From Mesostigma viride (Eukaryota; Streptophyta; Mesostigmatophyceae; Mesostigmatales; Mesostigmataceae), in assembly GCA_009746045.1 (NCBI GenBank), contig RPFO01000167.1:434001-498000 (forward strand): a stretch of DNA of 64,000 bases, given 5' to 3'. The notes beneath the pieces are model-generated. The model was not told the origin of the DNA. It did not search any database and was given only the letters and a program-made list of their open reading frames with translations. Positions 51,432-62,145 of the stretch are shown here, in pieces (position 1 is the stretch's first letter; each line of letters begins with the position of its first letter). Both the position numbers and the translations under genes were made by a program.

Positions 51432-54400
51432 CTCCTCCCCCCCCACGGGGGTCGGTAGTCCCTACCGTACAAAGATAGAACAAGTGAAGCGACGCTACTA
51501 TAAGAGTACTATGTCCCAACCCCGGTTCACCCGCAGGTCAGTGATACCAGTTCCTCTAGAGGTTGATACACAGGACCAACCCTGACGTAGTAGCATGGAC
51601 TCTGGTGACTGGATCATTCCGCTATCCGTCACAAAAACTGTCACAACCACTCTAGCGTCCGCCGCTGGTGGCACGCCGTTGCTGCTGGGCCTCAGTAAGA
51701 GCCAGACGCCCCATGTGAGTCATTTGCCGGATCATAGTCCCGGGGTGCGAGCACAGATCACACTCAAAAGCCACCTGGTAAGGGGACACCTTCTGCCGGC
51801 CCACCTTGGAAAGCTCCACCCACGTACCCTGGGGCCACATGGCCAGAAACCCAGCGTAACACTGGGGGTGGGTGAATATGAGAGTTAGGGCCGGTCGACC
51901 GATCCACCACCCCACAGCGGTGCGCACGAAAGAAGTTCACCCCCATCATAAAAACCTCCGTGCGCACGTGATCATCATTGATTGTCGCCTTCTGAGCCCC
52001 CGCGAAGTCGGGCACCGCCCTGTCCAGAAAGGCACGCCCCTCAGTAGGGGCCACCTTGGGAGGCGCCACCACGTGTCCCACCCCATCCACTTGATATCTC
52101 CAATCCCACCAATCTTCAGTACCAAACCGCACCGTATGTCCCACCGCGAGGGGAAGATGAGGGTCGGCGGGTTGCGGTAGTGGCAGTGGAATCTGAGGGG
52201 AGAAGGTGATTTCTACTTGTTCCCAGTAGACTCCACGATCCACCGCGCACCAGGGGCCCGCTTGAAACACCAAAGGAGCGGGCAGATGCATGCCAGGAGG
52301 GGTCTGGAGAAACGAAGGCCCCTCGAATATCACACGCAGCTTCTCCGTGCGGGGCCCTGGCCCGCCGTACCTTACCACCCTGCCCGGCACCGCGCCCGTA
52401 TGAACTCCCCCATTGACCACTCCTCATGTGAAGACCCCGGCGCCCTAGACGCCGCATCATAGCCCACGGACGTGGCGGCGGAATGATCGCCTCGGCGACC
52501 GTGCTGGACCGACAAACGCTCTATCAGGTCTTGTCCCGATTGTACCGCTGCCACGAGCGCCTCAAGGTGTACCACGGGCTCCGCCGGCACCAGAATGCCC
52601 GTCTCCCTGGGACCTTCCGCGACCCGAGGTGGCGTCTCAGCCATGGTATGCAGGCACGGTTCCTCCGCGGAACGGTGCAAGTGTCGAGCCGACGTGGTGG
52701 GTCTGCTGGGTCCCTCCGCGGGACGCGACAATGACGTTCCGGCTCGGTCAGGCCGGGGACGGGGATCCAAGGAGACCAGGAAGGTAGGCTCCTGTTGGCC
52801 CACATCCGGCCGGGGACGGGACTCCAAGGAGACAAGGAAGGTAGGCTCCTGTTGGCCCACATCCGGCGGTGGACCCACGGGGGCCGCATCAGAGGGCTCA
52901 CCCCTGGCCGGCTGTTCTGTCCTCGCCGCAGTGGACTCCGTCGTCCCCTGCCCCGGTCGCCGTGCCGCCTCCCGCTCCAACTCAAGCGTGGCCCCCCACG
53001 TTCGTTCCCATTGGCGATCATCCGGGCGGCGGGGTAGCGGCGGAGACGCTCGACGAGCGGTTCGTCCCTCGGTCCCCAAGTCTGAGCGGGAGCGCGAACG
53101 CGAGGGCGGCGAGGGCGAAGTGCAGATCGTTCCGGAGCACGCCGAGGAGCTGCTTGACTTCCCCCACCCCATCCTGTTGCCCTCGGGATATTCCGCGACT
53201 CACGCCCGAAGGGTCGCCCCCAGCCTGTCGACGGCGGAGGCGCCTCATAACGCGCCACAGGGCGAGATCCTGCGCCGCCCTCCAAGGTGTCCTGAGACGG
53301 TGGATCCCGCGGGGGAGAACGTGGAGGAGGGCGTGAGTGACGATCCTCTGATTCGGAATCGTAGCCATCACTCCCATCGTCCTGATCTTCATCGTCCATC
53401 GTTGCGATGCGATCCAGGGCCTGTCGGAGCGAATACTGCCCCGCACGCAGGCACTTTTCGCCCCGCAACGCCCCCTCCGGCGGTAGGTACCGGGGAAAGT
53501 GGTTCCTTAGCAGGTTCCGCACTGCCGGTGGAACGAGAAGGAGCAAAAGCCGTGGAAATACCAGACCCGCATCCAACGTGTTCACGCACGCGTGGCAAAG
53601 GCACTCCCGCTCGTGGGTATCCCAAGCCGTGCCGACCACCACGCCGTCACGCTCTGCGGTGCGGGTCTCTAGACCTTGAACCCCACATTCCTCCGCACGA
53701 ACCATCGGAAATTCTCCAACAGCCCGGGGCCGACCCGCGCCAGAATGGAATCGGCACGGAGGTTAGAAGGCATTCGGTTATGGCGCCGACGCCGTCGTTC
53801 CAACAAGGCTTCACCCTCCCGGCCATAGTCGCGCAAGAACACTCGGGGATTAAATGTCTCCTCATTCAGCTCCTTCACCAGCTGCATGGCGCGCGCGTCC
53901 GGCGCGCCTGGCCTGAGTGACGTCGCTTGCCGACCGGATGGAGGCCCCGCCTGCCGGCCACCACCACCCGACCCTCCGGCCCCTAAGGCACCCTTTCGGA
54001 CCGCAGGCTCTCCGCGAGCTGTCTGCGTCCTCGCATCCCTCTCTGGTTGAGGAACCTCCGGTTGATCCTGCATGTCCATGTCAACCAGATCTTCTTTGCT
54101 GGACTCCCCTTCTGCTTCCCGGATTTCTGCATCTGCTGCCTCCGCGGCACTGAAGGAAGTCGGTCCTCTGGGAAGCGCCTCCGCGGCGTCCCCCTGCACA
54201 TGCAGCCCACACACACACACGATACCAGGGCATTAGTCGGCGTATACCCGGTACCCAGCTCACACACCACTTTCACCCTACACCGCTGTACCGTATGTAG
54301 CCTGCTAACGCAACTGGTGCGTCTTCTTGTATGCTTCTAGTAAGCGGGCGCACCCAGCTAACTCAGTAGCGGTGCGCCAGGAGTCCTCAGACTCATGCTG

Positions 54401-54466
54401 CGCGAATCGCCATCGCACCCGGTACTGTCGCTGGACCCCTCGTCCCCGTTTGACATCCCGGTGTCC
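51432..54466 (-). mobile_element. internal region of a minus-strand LTR retroelement
   Basis: Next to the polypurine tract (51432-51446). The minus strand carries overlapping long frames at 51764-52420, 52524-53705 and 53669-54220. They are rich in Pro, Arg and Gly, with an acidic MDDEDQDDGSDGYDSESEDRHS segment and two 50-residue repeats containing MWANRSLPS. No RT, protease or integrase motif is visible. A gag-like or extra downstream ORF is possible. The LTR of the next element begins at 54467, so this one is interrupted there. Confidence 0.5.
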
Positions 54467-55040
54467 TGTTACGTCCTAAACTTCTACCTCCACCTCTACC
54501 TCTACTGGGCCTGATACTACCTAAATTGGTCAGGCCTCCTCTACTCAAACCCCTAGCGAAAGACGAACGAGACGGAGCTGTCAGATCTCAATGCATTCAC
54601 GTATGTGTTGCTATAATACGCCATACAACCATTTACCCAAACCCGTTTATTCCAGGAATAGAGGAAGGAAACACACTACACTGCCGTGACCCAAGCCTAT
54701 ATGTACGTGTTAATTCATTTAACACACGCCGAGTGACCACACGAGGGGTAGAACGTGCATAAATGGTCACCAACGGTCCAACATGCTCGGGCCGACCTGG
54801 CCCTCGCCTACAGATACACAGGCAGATGCACAGATGCACGCTGGTCCACTACATTCTATACCAAAGGATAAGGACCACTAATAAAGTACGCGGCGCGGCG
54901 CCCAAAAGCACCCAATGTACCACAGTACTGTTACGAGGACAATAGTGTCCCAGTTGGAACTACACGTAAACCTAGGAACAACCGAGGCAAAGGACCTAAT
55001 TTACGTCCGTAACTACAACGAATTGTTACGCGACGTAACA
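54467..55040 (-). mobile_element. 3' LTR of the right-hand chromovirus (574 bp)
   Basis: Runs from TGTTACGTCCTAAAC to GCGACGTAACA, with 7-8 bp inverted ends. It is followed at 55041-55053 by CCTCCCCCCCCAC, which is a G-rich polypurine tract when read on the minus strand, as expected just upstream of a minus-strand 3' LTR. The matching 5' LTR would lie beyond the right end of the window. Confidence 0.65.
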
Positions 55041-58000
55041 CCTCCCCCCCCACAAAGGTAGGGAGCCCTCTCCCTACGCACAGGGAGGAAACCAAGGGGT
55101 AGGAAACCTAATGCACCCAGCACACACCAACACAATCGGCAGGCCATCCAAGATACAAAGCACCAATCGTGTTACTCGGTTCCACCACCACGCCGGGTGG
55201 TGTAGGGTTAGCCAGCACCAAGCCTGGTGGTAGGTTCCCCTAACTGCCTGGAACAGAGTCCTTGCCGGGGGGGACGGCACTGGGCAGGACACACAGAGTA
55301 AACAAATCAGTACCAAGGACCAAGAACGACCAGTCAACTGGCCAGAATATGAGGGCGACTCTATATACCGGAGGGCAACACCCTCAGGTCGGGCCTAAGG
55401 CCCTCTATCTAGTTGCCATCCGTCTGGTAAGTGCCACGAGAGGCCAGCAGAACATCCAGGTACGCCTGGTAGTGGGCCACATCATCGGCGTTGTCATGCC
55501 TATCTACAGTGAGGAAAACATCGGCCCACACGCCATCAGGAAAAAGGCCCAGAAAGGCCCAGTAATACCTATGCTGCGTAAGAACGACCTGGCCACGGGC
55601 CCAGTCCAGGAAACCACAGGCAAAGAGGCGTAGGAAAGGCTCTACCGCGATCAAACAGAGAGCCCGCAGGAGTAGGCGGTGGTACCGGATCCGAGGGCGC
55701 AAACCCGTCGGGAAGAACAGATCTACCAGGGGCTCCACGTTAGACGGCCACATCCGGATGTGCCGAACCTCACGGGAGCGCCACCGACGAGCACACTGTC
55801 GCGACCCGAACGTCTCTAGGTAGTCGCTGGCCCGAGGAGGAGGATGGCCACGGGAGTCCAGACCCTGGCCCGGGATGGGCGCTGGACGACGGGCATCCCA
55901 CTCCAGGATGGGCTGGAGAACCGTGCTGTACGTAGCACCCGGCACCGCAGGAAACTCTACCGTAAGGGCATCTGAGGCCATAATGCCCAGAGGCGGAGGG
56001 TAAGCCCACTGGAACCCACCGTACAGGGTAGGTGTCCAAGTCGTTGTGACGCCTAGCCCAGCGATACAGAACGCGCCGAACCAGGATCTCGCCCTGGAAC
56101 ACAGGATCAGCTAAAATAACCATATCGAAAGGAGGCCGATCAGTCTCAATGGGTAGGCCACGGTCCCGCGGCGCCCGACACACCTGGGAGAACCCGTAGG
56201 ACATGGACGAAATGGCAAGCTCGGCGGAGGCGCGCGGCAGGTCACACTGTCATCAAGTTTCGTTTAAGTGGCCAGCCGGAGCGGCTGCTTGGGTTTTAGC
56301 GGGCAAGTGTTCGAAGCGCGTCATTGGTGAATTACTAGGGAACTTGGGTTTCCCCGCGAAACTCCAACCGCACGTTCAGATTTCCAAATCTCAAGTAAAG
56401 TTCGGCGCAACTTTCTGAACGGGGGCAGTTGACGAGCAGCATTCCTCCGGACGAATGAATTGCGTTCCATACTTGCGCAAAATTTTGAAAGGTAGCTTGC
56501 GTGCAGCCCTACTAAAATTTGCGCGCACGTTCAGATTTCCAAATCTCAAGTAAATTTCGGCGGAACATTCTGAACGGGGGTAGTTGGCGGGCAGCGTTCC
56601 TCCAGACGAATGAAATGCGTTCCATACTAGCGCAAAATTTTGAAAGGTAGCTTGCGTGCAGCCCTACTAAAATTTGCGCGAAGTGTGGGACTGAAAATTC
56701 GTAACGGAAACTTTTTGGTAGTTGCCGTCACTTCCTCTTGTGCAAACGTGTGGGAGTGAAAATTCGTAACGGAAACGTTTTGGTAGTTGCCGTCACTTCA
56801 TTTTGCGCGAGTGTTGGGCTGAAAATTCGTAACGGAAACTTTTTGGTAGTTGGCGTCACTTCCTTTGGTTCGACTGAAAATTCGCTGAAATTCGCTGAAT
56901 TCGTACCGTAGCCTAATTTTTAGTACCTCGAAGTGACGGGGCACCTAAAAATTTGCCCACAAGTACACTTGGCAGCGCGCTCACTGGGAAAAATTGTACA
57001 GCCGCTCCGGCGGGCCACTTGAACGAATTGTAATGGTCGGCAGGCGAGCGCAGACATACCGTACCCAGGGACGGGCGTGTCGCGCGACTCCGGCGTCGCA
57101 TGCACCACAGAAGGGGCCCGGTCCCGATCGCCCTGGGACAACTCCCGGAGGGAATCAGCAGCGCGGGTGGCGCGAGGATCAGGGCCGCTGGCCCGAACAA
57201 CCGCAGCCAAAGACCGCGAGGCCGAAGGGGCAGGGGCCGAAGCAGGGGTAGGAACCGGCACAGACGCAGACGGCGCCGGTACAACAGGAGGTCGCGCCGG
57301 ACCCGCTGCCGAAGGGGGTCGCGACGGACCCGCCACCGCAGCTGGCGCTCCGGTCTCCGGTGGCGGCGCACCCTCAGGCCACATGTTGAAAACAGGGCCC
57401 GTAGGGACAGGCAATCCGGCATAAGACTGGTTACCATCCAAGCTCCAGTCGGGCACCGGAATCCTCTGCGGGGGACCACCCTCCCAAAGCCTGGGAAGAC
57501 CGCCCGTGTCGCTAAAGAAACCCCGCGATGGCTGCGATGGCGCTGCGGGCGGCTCGGAAGCGGCGACGGCGGGCGCGGCCGCTGGGGCGGAAGACTCGCG
57601 CAAAGGCGCAGGTACGTCGGCCGCAGGCGCAGAGGCAGCCGGAGGCGTAGGAGCCGCAGCAACAGAGGAAACCGCAGCTACTGAGGGCTCGCACAGAGCA
57701 GGCGAAACCGCAGGCGCCGAGGCAACCGAAGGGGTAGGGGGCACAGATACAACAGACACCCCACCTGGCGTGGCTGGAGCCTGCGCCTGGGCCGCCATGA
57801 AGGCCCCGAATGCCGAGGTCAGGGACTGGATCTGGGCCTGCATCGCAGAAACAGTCGCCGAGAGATGATCAGGCTCGCGATCCAAGCCCAAAGGGGTAGG
57901 CTCCACCGACACGCGCCGGGTCGACCGTGGTGAAGACGGGACAGGGGAAGAAGGAGCCGACACTGAGGAGGAGGACGCTGCAACTGAGGCCGAATACTCT

Positions 58001-58529
58001 GGCGTGTACTGCGCCTCGACTGGTGCGTCCGTAGGGGAAGGGTCGCCAAATGCTACTCCCGCTGACTGGTCCGCGATCTCCATGAACTCGACCGCCCGTA
58101 GGAGGTCACAGGGGTGGTCATCTACATCTGCCTCGCCCTCGCCCGAAAGCCAAGGAACACTTCCCGTAGGCAGGAGCGGCCCACAGGGGTAGACAGGTAG
58201 GAAAACACCCGGGGGCACTGAAGGACAGCGGCTATCTGCCCCAAGGCAGGGCAGCGGGAGCCACATCCTAAAAGACAATGCCCGGCATCGTCGAACCCAT
58301 GCACGATTAGCTTTTGCGGATCATCGGGGTCCGGGCCGAGCCACGAGACCCCAAAGAGGGCAGCCCTGACTAAAGCCGCCTGATGAGCCTGGAGGGCAGG
58401 CTGAACGAGGCCACCCGGATAACTGGAACGTGACACCCATCGGCCCGGAAGGGCCTCGTAGTAGAGCTCTGGGTCCGGTGGTGGAGGGGAAGGCGGCAGG
58501 CTCTCCGACGGAGGGGTAGGTTCAGCCAT
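55041..58529 (-). mobile_element. chromovirus region downstream of pol, with an extra ORF
   Basis: After pol the minus strand has an ATG at 58529 (MAEPTPPSESLPPSPPPPDPELYYEALPGRWVSR), continuing after a frameshift near 58130 into a Ser/Ala/Pro-rich protein with MQAQIQSLTSAFGAFMAAQAQ and SRGFFSDTGGLPRLW. A MITE interrupts it at 56264-57030, and MSYGFSQVCR to the tail frame at 55409-55981 follow. Coding capacity exceeds 800 codons between integrase and LTR. It has no Cys-His knuckle and no recognised domain; it may be a displaced gag or an envelope-like accessory ORF. Confidence 0.55.
56264..57030. mobile_element. MITE with 30-bp terminal inverted repeats
   Basis: Left end TTCGTTTAAGTGGCCAGCCG and the complement of the right end TTCGTTCAAGTGGCCCGCCG are nearly identical, and both continue GAGCGGCTG. 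Inside are two copies of a roughly 160-bp repeat (CAGATTTCCAAATCTCAAGT, GAAAGGTAGCTTGCGTGCAG) and three of a roughly 65-bp repeat (AAATTCGTAACGGAAAC, TTTTGGTAGTTG). No coding capacity. A clean target duplication was not found. Confidence 0.75.
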
Positions 58530-59519
58530 GATGGCTGCGGAGGGGAGGGGACAACCAACCACCCACCAACAGCAGGAATACGATAAGGGAGGGGCAGGTT
58601 GCCAGCTAGAGCTGGTGTAGGGTTTGTAGTCCTGCAACAAGCGACTACAACCATCTAACTCACTCTCCGTGTACCATACTTTATCTACCTCACTACGAGC
58701 ATACATCCATTTCACCTTATTATACTGGCGCTGGGTACCGCGGCCCTTTTTAATATCTCTATGGGCCACGATACTCTCTACCTCGTCTTCTACCTCACCA
58801 GTATCAGGGTTATGCTCTAAAGGGGCAGGAGCTAGTTCTCTACCAGCGAACGTGCTTTGGTGATAAAGCTTCAGCTGGCTTCTATGGAAGGTGTTAGAAT
58901 GTGTCTGCCAAGAGGTAGGGATACCTATTTTATATAAGAAATTACCTACTCTAGACAGCACACGGAAGGGTCCTAAGAAGGCGGGCCTAAGTTTCACTTT
59001 AAGTTCTGCTTCGAACTTGTGAGCAAACCGGCCAACACGGGGGCCTTCTACTAAGACTAAATCTCCTATATCTATTTCAGGCGCTCTTCTATCTAAGGAG
59101 GCACGCAACCTAGCAAGGTACTTGGCCTGAGCCTTTTGGTACCCTGAAATTGCGTGATCATGTGCATTTTTCATTGTATCTAGCAAGGCCTGCACACCTT
59201 CTACGGTATCCCGGGACACATCGTCCCTGTCCCGTAAAGGACTAGCTAAGAGAGAGGTAGGAGTAAGAGGCTGTCTACCAGTATCTAGGAAGAAAGGCGT
59301 ATAGCCATGCGCAGCCTGAGGGCAATTGTTAAGGGAGAACTCTACCAAGCATAGATAATCCTCCCAATCACTCCCCGAGCCGTTAACATAGTGCCTCAGC
59401 GCTTCTTCCACTACCCTATTAAGACGTTCTACTAGATGAGAGGAGGAGGAGTGATAGGCAGTACCGAACGTAACCTTGGTACCGATAGCAGCGAAAAACT
59501 GCTGCCAAAAGTCAGAGGT
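58530..59519 (-). pseudogene. chromovirus integrase C-terminal half with chromodomain
   Basis: The minus strand continues the integrase after the nested element: DFWQQFFAAIGTKVTFGTAYH, then LVERLNRVVEEAL with the catalytic Glu, SLNNCPQAAHGYTPF, and a C-terminal GPY/F-type module (RPAFLGPFRVLSRVGNFLYKI, NTFHRSQLKLYH). A chromodomain-like stretch follows (VESIVAHRDIKKGRG, YNKVKWMYARSEVDKVWYT, LLQDY), which classifies the element as a chromovirus and would target integration to particular histone marks. The frame is open across more than 300 codons, so only the nested insertion inactivates this half. Confidence 0.85.
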
Positions 59520-60120
59520 TGTCAGGGTTTTAGTATAAACCCTGGATGTGCCCGTTTGCCAGCCTATGTTATGTTGTGGCCAATCTTCTGTATTTTCTGG
59601 CCAAGGATATTATTAGGGCTGAGTAGGGCTTGCCGTGTTCTTTCCGGCGGTACTTTTCTTATGACGGACAGTTGAGTATGCACAAAGATATTAGGTGCCG
59701 AAGTTAGGATTAATTCGGCTCTACCTTGTGGTTGCATGGTACGACTTGTAGGGCGTGAGTATCTCGTGCCATTTGGCGGTGGCTAACTCCTAGCGCCGCG
59801 CAATAGTGGGGTCAAATATTGGTGCCGAATATTCGCATCATTGCCTAGTGGATTTTGTGTGCCAGTTGTTCAAGTCGAGACACTTTATGTGTTAAGTTAA
59901 CGTAGGGATAATGTGTGCAGCCGACATTGGACATTGTTTAAGAGGTCGGCGTGCACCTTTTCACGTTACCTGATGGTGGGCCAGTTGCCTTGTGGCTTGG
60001 CAATGGACACCGGTCACGGTCCTTAAATTCTATATATGCGTCTTTTATTGTATTAATGAAATGAGTTGTGCCGCAACATTTGAGCTCATTCGTTGACGCA
60101 TTATTATAGGATTTTTGACA

Positions 60121-60133
60121 TGGTATCGGGAGG
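60121..60133 (+). promoter_or_regulatory. primer-binding site of the 2.6-kb LTR element
   Basis: TGGTATCGGGAGG abuts the 5' LTR; TGGTATC is the usual start of the initiator-methionine tRNA binding site in plant LTR elements. Confidence 0.75.
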
Positions 60134-61531
60134 GAAAGTTCCACACCTTTGAGACGACTTTGAACGACATTCTTGTGACCATGATGAAGCCATTTTACCC
60201 TGCCGGCGCATATAATTGATGGCGGCAGCGTTGTTACGTAATTTCGTGAGCAATGTCGTGAGGATTCATACGTCGCAGCATTTTGAATTTGAAGTTCGGC
60301 GGAACGGGCAGAAATTTCATGGGTCGACAGGCCTGGGCCAGCGCAGCCACGCAGGCGAGTTGTTATATGTGTCAAAGCCAGCGGAACTTTCATGTTTCGG
60401 GTTTGCTGTGGGCTGGCGCCGCCTGGCGTTGAGCCCCACATGGCGAGGTCAAGGCTCTGGTTCCAGCTGGGTGCAGACTTTTTTCTCTTTTTCTGTATCA
60501 GTGACCTGCGCATCAACATGTGGCTCGGAGCGGACGTCGGCTGGAATTTTGCGAGCGACCTGCGCAACGGATTATCGCCATTTTTGGTGGCGCAGCCTGC
60601 GGAATTTCCAGCATTTTTTGTCGACGAGGACTGCCTGCCTACCGGCTTTTTGTTGGCGATGAAGATGTTGGCCAGGAGTGCCAGCATGGCCTCTCTTTTG
60701 AAGCTGGCTATGCCAGTGGGTTTTTGATTTTGAAGCTGGTCAGGAGTACCAGTGAGCTGCATGTTATTTTTAGAAGCTCTAAGCCAAGGGAGCTTGTGAC
60801 ATTTTAAAGCTGACAAAAATATTTGCCCCCACTTATTTCTTGAGAGGGGGGGGGGTGGCATGAGACTGGCTCGCGACGACATTTGTGGGGCCTAACGTGG
60901 CCTGTGGTCTGTATTGACCTACTTTGGGATGTACGCGACTACTTTGCATGCAAACTTGGTGGTCAGCTGTGTTTTTGAATGGACGAGGCAAACTAGCATG
61001 TGCAGCCTAGTGTTTTGGCCAGTCTGGAGGTTGGGATCAGTCCAACCTGTTATGGGAGCGCTCTGGGGGAAGTTCTTGGTTGACTTTCCATGCTCGGGAC
61101 CTGATCACTCCCGGGAGTTTGTTGGCACGACGGCGTGCCAGCGTGGGGCCGTGGAGGCCTTGGGACCGTGGTGGTCCATTTTAGGGCTATTGGTAGCCTG
61201 ATGGGGCAGTGTTTGCCCATGTGTGCTATTCCTGGCAAGTGTAGTTGTTGTGACTTATTGCTGTGTTTCTGCATCAGACCTGGGACGCTGCGGCTGTCAG
61301 TTTATACCTCTAGGGACGCCTGGATGTATTTTGGAAGAGACACAGGCATGTAGCACCTTTGTTGTTCTGACCAGGATGGCATTTTTCCAGTGAATTTGTT
61401 GCTGGATGGTTCCTTGGGAGGGGCTTCCCGGGTAAGGGGGGGTTGCTCGGGTATGTTATACCCGGCAAGCCCTACCCTAGTTGAGGGGGGACTTGACTTG
61501 ACGTTCATTGGACCCTGCACTGGCAACGTGC

Positions 61532-61539
61532 AAGGGGGG
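61532..61539 (+). promoter_or_regulatory. polypurine tract of the 2.6-kb LTR element
   Basis: AAGGGGGG immediately before the 3' LTR, the expected primer for plus-strand synthesis. Confidence 0.75.
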
Positions 61540-62145
61540 TGTCAGGGTTTTAGTATAAACCCTGGATGTGCCCGTTTGCCAGCCTATGTTATGTTGTGGC
61601 CAATCTTCTGTATTTTCTGGCCAAGGATATTATTAGGGCTGAGTAGGGCTTGCCGTGTTCTTTCCGGCGGTACTTTTCTTATGACGGACAGTTGAGTATG
61701 CACAAAGATATTAGGTGCCGAAGTTAGGATTAATTCGGCTCTACCTTGTGGTTGCATGGTACGACTTGTAGGGCGTGAGTATCTCGTGCCATTTGGCGGT
61801 GGCTAACTCCTAGCGCCGCGCAATAGTGGGGTCAAATATTGGTGCCGAATATTCGCATCATTGCCTAGTGGATTTTGTGTGCCAGTTGTTCAAGTCGAGA
61901 CACTTTATGTGTTAAGTTAACGTAGGGATAATGTGTGCAGCCGACATTGGACATTGTTTAAGAGGTCGGCGTGCACCTTTTCACGTTACCTGATGGTGGG
62001 CCAGTTGCCTTGTGGCTTGGCAATGGACACCGGTCACGGTCCTTAAATTCTATATATGCGTCTTTTATTGTATTAATGAAATGAGTTGTGCCGCAACATT
62101 TGAGCTCATTCGTTGACGCATTATTATAGGATTTTTGACAGAGGT

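Larger units (their letters stand above)
59520..62140 (+). mobile_element. young non-autonomous LTR retroelement, 2621 bp
   Basis: Two LTRs of 601 bp each (59520-60120 and 61540-62140), identical as far as compared, both TGTCAGGG...TTTTTGACA. The 5-bp duplication GAGGT flanks it (59515-59519, 62141-62145). TGGTATCGGGAGG directly after the first LTR resembles a methionine-tRNA primer-binding site; AAGGGGGG directly before the second LTR is the polypurine tract. The 1.4-kb interior has no gag or pol motif, so it must use proteins supplied in trans. It splits the chromovirus integrase between FTS and DFWQQ. Confidence 0.95.

Noticed and set aside
59938-60882. 314-residue minus-strand ORF in the 2.6-kb LTR element
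   Set aside because: It crosses the LTR boundary, is antisense to the element's primer-binding site and polypurine tract, and has no recognisable domain.
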